A stretch of 64,000 nt of DNA from Streptomyces fulvoviolaceus. GTDB taxonomy: Bacteria > Actinomycetota > Actinomycetes > Streptomycetales > Streptomycetaceae. The translations under genes were made by a program, and so were the position numbers. The stretch covers positions 1 through 64,000 of the forward strand of contig NZ_JOEY01000034.1 in the NCBI RefSeq assembly GCF_000718165.1, in the 5' to 3' direction. The stretch's first letter is position 1; every line of letters starts with the position of its first letter. Shown here one piece after another: positions 9,134 through 17,593 of this stretch. The notes beneath the pieces are model-generated. The model ran no database searches, was not told the origin of the DNA, and worked only from the letters and a program-made list of their open reading frames with translations.

Positions 9134-9483
9134 GCCTGGTCGGGCGGGACGAACAGGGCCGTGTCGTCGTCTGCGGCGCCAGTACCGGGGTTCGTCGCGT
9201 CGTGGGAGATCTCGACCGAGGTGCCGTCGGAGCGCTTCGGGACGAGGGTCAGGGAGACCTTGTGGGTACGGGTCCGGCCGGCCTTCCCTTCCGCGTCGGC
9301 GGAGACCACCCAGGCCTTGAAACCGGTCTTCACGGTCACGTCCCGGCGCAGTTCGACCGTGAACTCCATCCCGATCGGGCCCACTTCGAAGCGCAGGTTC
9401 TCGTGCGCGGCGGCGGCCGAGGCCCGCAGCAGCTCGTCCCGGACGAGCTGTACGGCAGTAGCCAGTTCCAGTTCCTCGGGCAT
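9130..9483 (-). CDS. Trypco2-type (trypsin-co-occurring) small protein
   Basis: A 117-aa protein opening with a helix (PEELELATAVQLVRDELLRA), then FEVGPIGMEFTVELRRD and a second strand block KVSLTLVPK, ending in a disordered acidic tail. This pattern (short helix, 'GPIxLEFxVEL', four strands) matches the trypsin-co-occurring domain found beside trypsin/NTPase conflict proteins. Its stop codon overlaps the ATG of the trypsin-STAND gene (ATGA), so it is the first gene of a two-gene operon. In that family it is thought to be an adaptor or regulator that links a trigger to the protease-NTPase; the biochemical role here is inferred. Confidence 0.8.
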   Translation of the reverse strand: MPEELELATAVQLVRDELLRASAAAAHENLRFEVGPIGMEFTVELRRDVTVKTGFKAWVVSADAEGKAGRTRTHKVSLTLVPKRSDGTSVEISHDATNPGTGAADDDTALFVPPDQA

Positions 9484-9659
9484 CTGTCCCCCATTGCCGA
9501 CGCGCAGCGCAGCGCCGTGGTCTTGGATGGCCAGAGTGCCAGAGCGGAGGCTGGACGTGCCAATTCCGCGTGACATGCGTGAAGTCCAGTGCGTGGTCGA
9601 GCTGTTGACGACCGAACCGGTCACTGTTGTGCTTCGAGGTACCGGATGACAGGGGGGCG

Positions 9660-9820
9660 GTGACTGTGGGGCTGCATGAGCAGGCGGCCGGCGTGCGGAC
9701 CAGTGAGGACTTCGCCCGGTTTCTCGGCGACGTGCTGGTCGATCTCCGGAACCGGCCCGAGGAGTGCCTGACTGGAATCTGCTGGCCGGCATGGTGATGG
9801 CCGCGCGCGTGTACGAGTAA
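9660..9820 (+). pseudogene. remnant of a small DUF7660-like gene with an internal deletion
   Basis: From GTG 9660 the frame reads TVGLHEQAAGVRTSEDFARF and then LGDVLVDLRNRPEE, and stops at 9797. A second frame from 9773 reads WNLLAGMVMAARVYE and ends at TAA 9820. The first part resembles the start and the second the end of an 80-90 aa Streptomyces hypothetical family (SxEDFxxFLxxLxxDL ... W..LA..L.AA.VYE). The 30-40 residues between them are missing and the frame is shifted, so this is read as a deletion remnant. An AGGGGGG ribosome site precedes the GTG. Family name is given with modest certainty. Confidence 0.5.
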
Positions 9821-9835
9821 AGCGGGCGCCGGCCC

Positions 9836-10345
9836 TCAGCCCGCCTCCTCCCCGCCGCACAACCGCCGCAGTACCACCCCGCACCGCCGCGCATACGCAT
9901 GCTGCAGGCCACGCGTCGCCGGGCCGCCCGCGCGGGCGTACCACTTGGCGCCGCGGCTGAACGCCGAGATCGTCAGCCAGACCGTGCCGTCGCCCGTCCT
10001 CTCCACGACGAAGGACTCCTCGCCGCACTCCGGGTGGCCGGAAAGGGTGCCGTAGGCCCAGCCCGCGCGGCGGTATTCCTCCACCGTCCAGACCACGCGG
10101 CAGGGGGCCTTGATCATGCCGGCGAGGGTGACCGTCACGTCGACGTCCGGGGCCGCGCGGGACGCCGTCGCGTCGATGCCTACGCCCATCGCGCGGTGCA
10201 TCTCCCAGGTCAGGACCGCTTCGGAGGCTTTTCGGAAGACCTCCTCGCCCTCGCCGATGCGGGAGCGGACGTGGAGGGGGTGGAAGCCCGGGGGGCAGAA
10301 GCCGTTCTCACGGGTCGCGCCGACGTCGTCGTACGTGAAGGACAT
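9836..10345 (-). CDS. DUF1990 family protein
   Basis: A 169-aa protein of the DUF1990 family: SFTYDDVGATRE at the N-terminus, CPPGFHPLHVRSRIGEG, AVLTWEMHRAMG, YGTLSGHPECGEESFVVE, and a C-terminal AFSRGAKWYARAGGPATRG followed by a helix (YARRCGVVLRRLCG). The fold is thought to be related to START/SRPBCC-like beta barrels, and no enzymatic role is established. ATG 10345 is used; a TTG three codons upstream adds nothing conserved. It stands alone, 69 nt downstream of the next minus-strand gene's stop codon. Confidence 0.85.
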   Translation of the reverse strand: MSFTYDDVGATRENGFCPPGFHPLHVRSRIGEGEEVFRKASEAVLTWEMHRAMGVGIDATASRAAPDVDVTVTLAGMIKAPCRVVWTVEEYRRAGWAYGTLSGHPECGEESFVVERTGDGTVWLTISAFSRGAKWYARAGGPATRGLQHAYARRCGVVLRRLCGGEEAG

Positions 10346-10414
10346 GGGAACCAAGAGTAGGGCGGCACCCGGGAATGCCTTCGTCCCGGGTGCCGCCCGC
10401 CAACCCCCCTCGGG

Positions 10415-12085
10415 TCAGCTGCTCACGTTGACCGCGGACCAGGCGGCCGCGACCGTCGAGTACTCGGTGCTGCTGGAGCCGTACAGGTCCGCCGCTGCCG
10501 ACAGGGTGCCCGCGCGGGCGTCCGAGTAGTCGGTGGTGGACGTGAAGTACTCGGTCAGCGCCTTGTACCAGATCTGCAGCGCCTTGTCCCGGCCGATGCC
10601 GGTGACCGTGGAGCTGTTGGACGTCGGCGAGTTGTAGCTCACGCCGTTGATCGTCTTCGAGCCGCTGCCCTCCGAGAGGAGGTAGAAGAAGTGGTTCGCG
10701 ACGCCGGACGAGTAGTGGACGTCCAGGTTGCCGACGGACGAGGACCAGGAGTCCGCCGAGCCGCCGTCCTTGCTGGGCTTGTCCATGTAGCGCAGCGGCG
10801 TGCCGTCGCCGTTGATGTCGATCTCCTCGCCGATGAGGTAGTCACCGACGTCGTTGGAGTTGGCCGCGTAGAACTCCACACCCGTGCCGAAGATGTCGGA
10901 GGTCGCCTCGTTCAGACCGCCGGACTCACCGCTGTAGTCCAGGCCCGCCGTGTTCGAGGTGACGCCGTGGCTCATCTCGTGGCCGGCCACGTCCAGCGAG
11001 GTCAGCGGGTGCGTGTTGGACTCGCCGTCGCCGTACGTCATGCAGAAGCAGCTGTCGTCCCAGAACGCGTTGACGTACGCGTTGCCGTAGTGGACGCGCG
11101 AGTAGGCGCCGACGCCGTTGTTCTTGATGCCGCTGCGGCCGAAGGTGTCCTTGTAGAAGTCCCAGGTCTCCTGGGCGCCGTAGGTGGCGTCGACCGCCGC
11201 GGTCTGGTCGGTGGTGGAGCTGGAGGCGGCGCCGGTGCCCCACGTGTTGTCGGCGTCCGTGAACAGCGTGCCCGCGGAGGAGCTGGTGCCGTGGGACTTG
11301 TTGTACGTCTTGTGGCTGCCGCGCGTGGCGTCGGTGAGGTTGTACGTCGAGCCGGACAGGGTGGTGTCCAGGCTGACCGTGCCCGAGTACAGGCTCTTGC
11401 CGGTGCCGGTCGCGTTCTCGATGCCCTGGTACTCGAAGAGCTTCTTGCCGGTGGCGGCGTCGGTGATGACGTGCAGCTGGTTCGGGGTGCCGTCGTCCTG
11501 GAGGCCGCCGACGATCGTCTCGTAGGCGAGGACGGGCTTGCCGGAGCCGGCCCAGATCACCTTGCGCGCGCCGTCGGCGGCGGTCTCGTCCGAGCCCGCG
11601 GCCTTGGCGGCGGTCAGCGCCTGCTTCTCGGCCTTGGCGGTGGTGATCTGCGGCTTGAGCGAGGCGACCTTGATGGTGGCCTTCGTCGCCTTGGTGATGC
11701 CCTCGGTCGCGCCGGCCTTCGTGGTGTGGACGACGAGGTCGCCGCCGAGGACGGGGAGGCCGGCGTAGGTGCGCTGGTAGCGGGTGTGAACCGTGCCGTC
11801 GACGTCCTTCACGACGTCCTTGACGACCAGCTTCTCCTTGGTGCCGAGGCCTATCTCCTGGGCCGTGTCGGCGGCACCGGCCTGCTGCTTCTTGATGAGC
11901 GAGGTGCGCGCGGCCGTGGACAGCTGGAGCGGGGCGCCGGCGAGGGTGGTCTTGCCGGAGGCTTCCGCCGGGGTCTCGGCGGAAGCGGCACCGGCGGTCA
12001 GGCCGGTGGTGAGCAGGGCTCCGGCGGCAACGGCGGTCGCGATGGCCAGAGTGGTGCGCTTGTGACGCGCGTAGACGGAGGTCAC
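10415..12085 (-). CDS. secreted M4 (thermolysin-like) zinc metalloprotease
   Basis: A 556-aa prepro-enzyme. Residues 1-38 are a Sec signal peptide (RHKRTTLAIATAVAAGALL). Residues of about 40-210 are FTP and PepSY propeptide segments (VHTRYQRTYAGLPVLGGDLVV). The catalytic domain has the zinc site HEMSH with the third ligand in GGLNEATSD, and the downstream active-site His in DVHYSSGVANHFFYLL. GTG 12085 is chosen because AAGGAG lies 6 nt upstream and the signal peptide begins at once. It ends in the usual AAAW-type C-terminal helices without an extra domain. It lies downstream of a close paralogue (12389-14452) on the same strand; a strong terminator separates them. Confidence 0.95.
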   Translation of the reverse strand: MTSVYARHKRTTLAIATAVAAGALLTTGLTAGAASAETPAEASGKTTLAGAPLQLSTAARTSLIKKQQAGAADTAQEIGLGTKEKLVVKDVVKDVDGTVHTRYQRTYAGLPVLGGDLVVHTTKAGATEGITKATKATIKVASLKPQITTAKAEKQALTAAKAAGSDETAADGARKVIWAGSGKPVLAYETIVGGLQDDGTPNQLHVITDAATGKKLFEYQGIENATGTGKSLYSGTVSLDTTLSGSTYNLTDATRGSHKTYNKSHGTSSSAGTLFTDADNTWGTGAASSSTTDQTAAVDATYGAQETWDFYKDTFGRSGIKNNGVGAYSRVHYGNAYVNAFWDDSCFCMTYGDGESNTHPLTSLDVAGHEMSHGVTSNTAGLDYSGESGGLNEATSDIFGTGVEFYAANSNDVGDYLIGEEIDINGDGTPLRYMDKPSKDGGSADSWSSSVGNLDVHYSSGVANHFFYLLSEGSGSKTINGVSYNSPTSNSSTVTGIGRDKALQIWYKALTEYFTSTTDYSDARAGTLSAAADLYGSSSTEYSTVAAAWSAVNVSS

Positions 12086-12311
12086 ACAAGCTCCTTTGTG
12101 GGGGATCCGGACGGCCGTGGGGCAACCGTCCGGGGTAGTTGTGAAGTTGTGCGGCGGGTGTGAGGAAGCGTGGCATCGACGCCGCGTACATGTCATGACC
12201 CCTGGGTGATGTTGGCTGAAAGTCGACTACTGGGTGAACATTGCGGCAATGTAAAGCGACTTGACCTGGGTAAAGGCCCAACAAGTCGTCGGCAATGGGG
12301 TGGCAAAAAGA

Positions 12312-12351
12312 GGGCGCCGCCCCGGGGAGTCGAACCACCGGGGCGGCGCCC
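12312..12351 (-). terminator. strong rho-independent terminator after the M4/P-domain protease gene
   Basis: The stem GGGCGCCGCCCCGG / CCGGGGCGGCGCCC is perfect over 14 bp and is followed on the minus strand by CTCTTTTT, a real U-tract. It begins 38 nt past the stop codon at 12389. The rest of the 303-bp gap 12086-12388 is the 5' region of the next M4 gene, where I see no clear -10/-35 pair. Confidence 0.9.
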
Positions 12352-12388
12352 TGTTCAAGAGACCGTGGGGGCCCGAAGGCCGTACGGG

Positions 12389-14452
12389 CTACGGGAACGT
12401 GAGCTTCCAGCTGTTGATGTAGCCGGTGTCCACGGCCGCGTTGTCCTGGACCCTCAACTGCCAGGTGCCGTTGGCGACTTCGGAGGAGGCGTTCACCGTG
12501 TAGGTGGTGTTGAGGTTGTCCGTGCTCCCGCCGGTGCCGTACGCCTTCAACGTGTACGCCGTGCCGTCGGGGGCGACCAGCTGCACCTGGAGGTCACCGA
12601 TGTAGGTGTGCACGATGTCGACCGCGACGGCGAGGTTCGTCGGCGCGTTGCCCGTCCGGCCGGAGACGGTGATCGACGAGGTGACCGCCGCACCGTTGTC
12701 CGGAATCGATACGTCGGTCGCGCTCTCGAAGGAGGTGCCGCCACCGCCTCCGCCGCCACCGGAACGCGCACCGACCGCCACGCCCGCCCACGCGTCCTGC
12801 ACCGCCGCGTACTCGGCGCTCGTCGTGCCGTACAGCTCACCCGTCGCCGCGAGGGTGCCGGTGCGGGCCGCCGCGTAGTTGGTGGTCGAGGTGAACTTCG
12901 TGGTCAGCGCGCGGAACCAGATCTTCTCCGCCTTGTCCCGGCCGATGCCGGTGACCGCGAGGCCGTCCGCGGTGGGCGAGTTGTAGCTGACGCCGTTGAT
13001 GGTCTTGGCGCCGCTGCCCTCGGACAGGAGGTAGAAGAAGTGGTTCGCGGGGCCGGACGAGTAGTGCACGTCGGCGTTGCCGATGCTGGAGGTCCAGTTG
13101 TTGTACGAGGAGCCGTCCCTGCTCGGCTGGTCCATGTAACGCAGCGGCGTGCCGTCGCCGTTGATGTCGATCTCCTCGCCGATGAGGTAGTCACCGACGT
13201 CGGAGGAGTTGTTGGCGTAGAACTCGACGGTCGTGCCGAAGATGTCGGAGGTCGCCTCGTTCAGACCGCCGGACTCGCCGCTGTAGTTGAGGCCGGCCGT
13301 GTTGGAGGTGAGCCCGTGGGTCATCTCGTGCGCGGCCACGTCGATCGACGTCAGCGGGTTGGTGTTGCCCGAGCCGTCGCCGTACGTCATGCAGAAGCAG
13401 CTGTCGGACCAGAAGGCGTTGACGTAGTTGTTGCCGTAGTGCACACGGGAGTAGGCGCCGACACCGTCCCCGCGGATACCGCTGCGGCCGTGCACGTTCT
13501 TGTAGTAGTCCCAGGTCAGCGCGGCCCCGTAGTGCGCGTCCGCCGCCGCCGACTCCAGGTTCGACGGGCTGCCGTTGCCCCAGACGTCGTCCGAGCCGGA
13601 GAACAGCGTGCCGGTGCCGGAGGTACCGCGGTTGAGGTTGTACGTCTTGTGGCTGCCGCGCGCGCCGTCCGTGAGGTTGTACGTCGACCCGGACTGCGTG
13701 GTGCCCAGGGTGACCGTGCCGCTGTACACCGTGTTGCCGGTGCCGGTCTCGATGGCCTCCCACTCGTACAGCTTCGCGCCGGTCGCCGCGTCCGTGACGA
13801 CGTGCAGTTCCTGCGGGGTGCCGTCGTGCTGGAAGCCGCCCACGACCGTCTCGTACGCCAGGGTCGGCTTGCCGTCGGCCGCCCAGATCACCTTGCGCGG
13901 GGCGCGGTTGACGTCGGGGCTCTTGGCGTCCTCGGCCTTGGCGGCGGCGAGTGCCTGCTTCTCGGCCTTGGCGGCGGTGACCTGCGGCTTTACGGAGGTG
14001 ACCTTGATGGCTTTCGTCGTGGCCTTGACGACGGCCTCGGTCGCGTCGGCCTTCGTGCTCTCCACGACCAGATCGCCGCCGAGGACCGGCAGTCCGTCGT
14101 AGGTGCGCTCGTAGCGGGTGTGGACCGTGCCGTCGCCGTCCTTGAGGACGTCACGCACGACCAGCTTCTCCTTGGCGCCGAGGCCCAGGTCCTTCGCGGT
14201 GTCCGCCTTGGTGGCGTTGGCCTCGCGTATCAGCGCGGCGCGCTGGGCGGGGGAGAGCTTGACCGACTCGGCGCCCGGTATGACCTTGCCCGCGGCCGAC
14301 GGTGCCTTCTCCGGGGCTGCGGTGGCGGCGCCCGACTGGACGGCCGTGGCGATCAGGGCGGAGACACCGACGAGGGCCACTGCGGCGGCCCTGCGGTGCG
14401 TGGTGGTGCGCATGTGGGAGGTGCGTCTGTGGGAGGAACTCTCTCTCAACAC
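12389..14452 (-). CDS. secreted M4 metalloprotease with C-terminal P/Homo B domain
   Basis: A 687-aa prepro-enzyme. It carries a signal peptide (RTTTHRRAAAVALVGVSALI), then a propeptide (FTP/PepSY, KDGDGTVHTRYERTYDG), then the M4 catalytic domain with HEMTH, GGLNEATSD and DVHYSSGPANHFFYLL. A Gly-rich hinge of seven glycines at about residue 565 leads into a P-domain (IPDNGAAVTSSITVSG ... VAVDIVHTYIGDLQVQLVAP), a jelly-roll module of proprotein convertases that aids folding or substrate binding. Start choice is uncertain: GTG 14452 and TTG 14449 both lie behind AAGGAG, and ATG 14413 also gives a good signal peptide. It is near-identical in long blocks to the 10415-12085 protein, so it arose by tandem duplication with gain or loss of the P-domain. 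Confidence 0.93.
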   Translation of the reverse strand: MLRESSSHRRTSHMRTTTHRRAAAVALVGVSALIATAVQSGAATAAPEKAPSAAGKVIPGAESVKLSPAQRAALIREANATKADTAKDLGLGAKEKLVVRDVLKDGDGTVHTRYERTYDGLPVLGGDLVVESTKADATEAVVKATTKAIKVTSVKPQVTAAKAEKQALAAAKAEDAKSPDVNRAPRKVIWAADGKPTLAYETVVGGFQHDGTPQELHVVTDAATGAKLYEWEAIETGTGNTVYSGTVTLGTTQSGSTYNLTDGARGSHKTYNLNRGTSGTGTLFSGSDDVWGNGSPSNLESAAADAHYGAALTWDYYKNVHGRSGIRGDGVGAYSRVHYGNNYVNAFWSDSCFCMTYGDGSGNTNPLTSIDVAAHEMTHGLTSNTAGLNYSGESGGLNEATSDIFGTTVEFYANNSSDVGDYLIGEEIDINGDGTPLRYMDQPSRDGSSYNNWTSSIGNADVHYSSGPANHFFYLLSEGSGAKTINGVSYNSPTADGLAVTGIGRDKAEKIWFRALTTKFTSTTNYAAARTGTLAATGELYGTTSAEYAAVQDAWAGVAVGARSGGGGGGGGTSFESATDVSIPDNGAAVTSSITVSGRTGNAPTNLAVAVDIVHTYIGDLQVQLVAPDGTAYTLKAYGTGGSTDNLNTTYTVNASSEVANGTWQLRVQDNAAVDTGYINSWKLTFP

Positions 14453-14726
14453 TGACTCCTTCTGCGGGCCGTGGATCGCACGGCCGGGGGAGACCGGTCG
14501 GCGGGTGGGCCGTCCGGGCAGAACGGGGCGTAACGCAAAAGCGCGTGCGGGAGTTCGGCCGTGGCACAGCGTTGTGTGATTGCTGTGGGGTTGCTGTGAC
14601 GTGGCCGTGGGAAGAGTGCCAGGAGATTGCGGTTTCTGTCAGGGGCGCGTCAGAGAGTTGGCTGGAAATCGTCCGTTGTCCGGGAGTTGGTGTTCGGTAT
14701 ACGGATCCGTGAGGTGGAGTTCGCCG

Positions 14727-15044
14727 TCAGAAGCGGGCCTCGGGGATCGCCTCCAACTGCCGTGCCCACTCGGGGTACTTGGCGACCTTCGCCAGGGCCA
14801 CCTCGCCGACCTTCGCGCCGAGGCCCGGATCCATGTCGTCGGAGAAGCGGACGGCCGTGATGCGCTGGATGTGCGGCATGATCACGTCGTCCCCGACCAG
14901 ATGGACCGGGTCGTGCATGTACCGCTCCAGGGCGGGGAGGTCCGGTACGGCCGCGCAGTAGGTGTGCGTGTAGCCGTCGTCCGGGCCGATGTCCTGGCCC
15001 ACGACCCCGAACGCGGCCGACTCGACCGACGCCGTGCGCCGCAT
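14727..15044 (-). pseudogene. Dabb (stress-responsive A/B barrel) family gene lacking its 5' end
   Basis: The 105 residues from ATG 15044 match the middle and C-terminus of the Dabb ferredoxin-like family: SVESAAFGVVGQDIG, YTHTYCAAVPDLPALERYMH, DPVHLVGDDVIMPH, ITAVRFSDDMDPGLG. Full members have about 30-40 more N-terminal residues with the first beta strand; upstream here is proline-rich sequence of no similarity that runs into the repeat at 15132-15180. The repeat supplies an in-frame GTG at 15167, so a chimeric protein could still be made. It is back to back with a TetR gene that is also cut at its 5' end. Confidence 0.65.
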
Positions 15045-15131
15045 CGCCGCGGTGCCTTCCAGGGGGGGCGCCGCGATGTTGTGGGCACCTTCGGCCGCAA
15101 CGGGGTACGGCGGGTGGCTGGGAGGGCACTG

Positions 15132-15180
15132 CCCCAAAGGGGCGCGGGGAACTGCGCGACCAGCCACGACGGACCCGCGG
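15132..15180 (+). repeat. Streptomyces GCGCGGGGAACTGCGCGACCAGCC repeat, copy 1
   Basis: The top strand reads CCCCAAAGGGGCGCGGGGAA followed by CTGCGCGACCAGCCACGACG. The same core recurs at 18045-18090 and 22007-22056 (other strand), and in variant form at 45831-45907. CCCC-AAA-GGGG makes a small hairpin. This copy lies exactly between two genes that have lost their 5' ends. Confidence 0.85.
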
Positions 15181-15190
15181 TCGACACACT

Positions 15191-15763
15191 GGACTTCCAG
15201 CGGAACGCTTGGCCGCGCAGCGTCTCGCCCAGGCCTGTGTGAAGGAGATCGCCGAGGATGCCGGTGTCGCCAAGCCGACGGTCTACAACCACCTCAGCGA
15301 CAAGGAGACCCTGTTCCGGCACACCCTGGAGGCCGCCGCCGACGCGGTCCTCGCGGAGAACCTCGCCGTCGTCGAGCGGCTGCGGGACCCCGGCGACGAC
15401 CTGTGCGCGGCGCTGGAGGACACCGGGCACCGGCTGCTGAAGGTGTGCGGCGGCGAACGCTCGAGCGCGCTGCGCTGGCTGACGTACTCCCAGGTCGGCG
15501 GCTTTCCCGACCTGATCGAGGCGGTCCAGTCCCGCACCTCGGACCGGCTCACCGAGGCGCTGGCCGACCGGCTGGCCCGCCTCGTGCTCGCCGGACGGCT
15601 GCGGCCGTGCGAACCGGCCCTCGCCGCCCAGCAGTTCCTCGCGCTGCTCACCGGCCCGCTGGAGGCGCGCAGCCGTCTGGGCACCCGAAAGGTCACGGCC
15701 CCGGAGACGCGGGCCGTGGCCGACGCGGCCGTCGACACCTTCCTCAGGGCATACGGCACCTGA
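15191..15763 (+). pseudogene. TetR-family regulator missing the start of its HTH domain
   Basis: The sequence VKEIAEDAGVAKPTVYNHLS followed by DKETLFRHTLEAAAD is the recognition half of a TetR HTH, followed by a normal ligand-binding C-terminal domain ending DAAVDTFLRAYGT (about 185 aa from TTG 15209). The first helix of the HTH (usually ILDAALxLFxExGYxxTS) is absent: the frame upstream is open but reads repeat-derived sequence. DNA binding should therefore be impaired. Divergent from the truncated Dabb gene and convergent with the ABC exporter cluster. A functional protein from an unusual start cannot be excluded. Confidence 0.65.
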
Positions 15764-15776
15764 AGCGCATCGCGCC

Positions 15777-15848
15777 GGTCGGTTCGAGGTCTGTTGCGTC
15801 GGTCGGTTCGAGGTCTGTTGCGTCGGTCGGTTCGAGGTCCGTCACGTC
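15777..15848. repeat. three 24-bp direct repeats straddling an ABC exporter stop codon
   Basis: Units GGTCGGTTCGAGGTCTGTTG plus CGTC start at 15777 and 15801 and are identical; the third at 15825 ends in CCGTCACGTC and holds the stop codon (15842-15844) of the minus-strand ABC gene. The array lies in the convergent gap after the TetR remnant. Confidence 0.85.
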
Positions 15849-17593
15849 GGCCGGTCCCCGTGCCACGAGTGCCACAGCGCCGCGTACGCCCCGTCCGCCG
15901 TCACCAGCTCCTCGTGGGTGCCGAGTTCGGTCAGCAGGCCGTCCTCCATCACGGCCACCCGGTCCGCGTCGTGGGCGGTGTGCAGACGGTGGGCGATGGC
16001 GATGACCGTGCGGCCTTCGAGTACGACGGCCAGGGCGCGCTCGGTGTGCCGGGCGGTCGTCGGGTCCAGCAACGCCGTCGCCTCGTCGAGGATCAGCGTG
16101 TGCGGGTCGGCCAGCACGACCCGGGCCAGGGCGAGTTGCTGGGCCTGCGAGCCGTCGGTGCGCCAACCGCCGTCGCCGAGTGCGGTGTCGAGCCCGTCGG
16201 GCAGCTCCCGGACCCAGGTGTCCGCCCCGACCGCGGCCAGCGCCGACCACAAGTCCTCGTCCCCGGCCAGGGGTTCGGCGATCAGCAGGTTGTCCCGGAC
16301 CGTGCCGAGGAAGACGTGGTGCTCCTGCGTGACCAGGACGACCTGGCGCCGCAGTTGCTCGGGGCCGAGGTCCATCACCGGTACACCGCCGACCGTCACC
16401 GTGCCCGCGCTCGGCGCGTCGACGCCGGCCAGCAGCCGGCTCAGGGTGGTCTTGCCGGCGCCGGACGGGCCGACCACGGCCAGCCGTTCGCCGGGGCGCA
16501 CGGTCAGGTCGACGCCGTGCAGCACCTCGCCGCCACGGCCGTAGGAGTAGCGCACGTCGGTGACGTCGATGCGGTCGTCGGCGGGGACGGGGGAGTCGGC
16601 CTCGGTGGCGCGCGGGGCGCGGGCCAGCCCCTCCACCCGGGCGAACGAGGCGCCGCTGCTCTGCAGTTGCTCCACCCGGACCAGGATCTGGTCGAGCGGG
16701 CTGGTCAGCTGCTGGAGATACAGCGCGGCCGCCACGACCGCGCCCAGGCTCATCGACCCGTGCGCGTGCAGCACCCCGCCGATGATCAGTACGCCGGCCA
16801 CGGGGAGGACGTACGACACCTCCACCGCGGGGAAGAACACGGAGCGGAGGTAGAGGGTGTGGAAGCGGGTGCGTCGGGATGTCTCCAGGGCATCGCGGCT
16901 CGCCCCGATCCGCCGCTTCTCCAGCCGCAGCGCCTCCACCGTGCGGGCCCCGGACGCGGTCGCCGCGACGATCTCGGCGACGTCCGACGTGGCCGCGCCC
17001 TCGGCGAGGTAGCCGTCCCGTGCCCGGCGCAGATACCAGCGCAGCGCGCACCAGATGGGCGTCAGGCAGAGCACCCCGAGGATGCCGAGCAGCGGGTCGA
17101 GCACGAAGACCGCGACGAGCGCGAACAGGCAGCGCACGGAGTTGATGAGCAGGTCCGGACCGGCGTCGCGCAGCGTGGTGCCGACGGTGGCCACGTCGGC
17201 CGTACCGCGCGCCGTCAGATCGCCGGTGCCGGCCCGCTCCACGACCGACGCGGGCAGGGCGAGGGTCCGGTCCACGAACTCCTCGCGGACGCGGGCGAGG
17301 GTGCGTTCGCCGAAGCGGTGGCCCACGAACCTCGCCCAGCGGGCGAGCAGTAGCTCTGCGAGCGCGCACACCAGGAGGACGAGGGCGAGTCGGTCCACGG
17401 CCGACACGCCGTCCCCGTTTCGTACCTCGTCGATGATCCGGCCCAGCAGCCAGGGGCCCGCGAGACCGGCTACCGCGGCGAGTGCGTTGAGGGCGAGGGC
17501 GGCGGTGAAAGCGCGCTTGTCTGCCTTGATCAGGCGGAGTGCGGCGTGTCGTACGTCTGCGGGTTCGGCGACGGGGAGGTGGCCGGAAGTCAC
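15842..17593 (-). CDS. ABC exporter half-transporter, catalytic partner (TMD-NBD)
   Basis: A 583-aa inner-membrane half-transporter: six-helix ABC exporter domain (1-330) followed by an ATPase domain. Walker A GPSGAGKT with K381, Q-loop VLVTQEHHVFLG, Walker B LILDEATALLD (D503, E504) and H-loop AIAHRL are intact. Its own signature, however, reads TDGSQ (479-483) instead of LSGGQ. Because the upstream gene has LSGGQ but no Walker A, the pair forms one complete site from this protein's Walker motifs and the partner's signature. The ATG overlaps the partner's stop by 4 nt. Substrate unknown; multidrug or peptide export is the usual role. Confidence 0.92.
   Translation of the reverse strand: MTSGHLPVAEPADVRHAALRLIKADKRAFTAALALNALAAVAGLAGPWLLGRIIDEVRNGDGVSAVDRLALVLLVCALAELLLARWARFVGHRFGERTLARVREEFVDRTLALPASVVERAGTGDLTARGTADVATVGTTLRDAGPDLLINSVRCLFALVAVFVLDPLLGILGVLCLTPIWCALRWYLRRARDGYLAEGAATSDVAEIVAATASGARTVEALRLEKRRIGASRDALETSRRTRFHTLYLRSVFFPAVEVSYVLPVAGVLIIGGVLHAHGSMSLGAVVAAALYLQQLTSPLDQILVRVEQLQSSGASFARVEGLARAPRATEADSPVPADDRIDVTDVRYSYGRGGEVLHGVDLTVRPGERLAVVGPSGAGKTTLSRLLAGVDAPSAGTVTVGGVPVMDLGPEQLRRQVVLVTQEHHVFLGTVRDNLLIAEPLAGDEDLWSALAAVGADTWVRELPDGLDTALGDGGWRTDGSQAQQLALARVVLADPHTLILDEATALLDPTTARHTERALAVVLEGRTVIAIAHRLHTAHDADRVAVMEDGLLTELGTHEELVTADGAYAALWHSWHGDRPT

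Noticed and set aside
10691..14455. Long Val/Arg/Gly-rich plus-strand frames opposite both M4 proteases
   Set aside because: The two antisense frames resemble each other only because the M4 genes are duplicates; they show no known motif.
14690..14715. GGTATAC-GGATCCG motif as an operator
   Set aside because: It looks GntR-site-like but lies downstream of the Dabb remnant with no start codon close by; evidence is too thin to list as a site.
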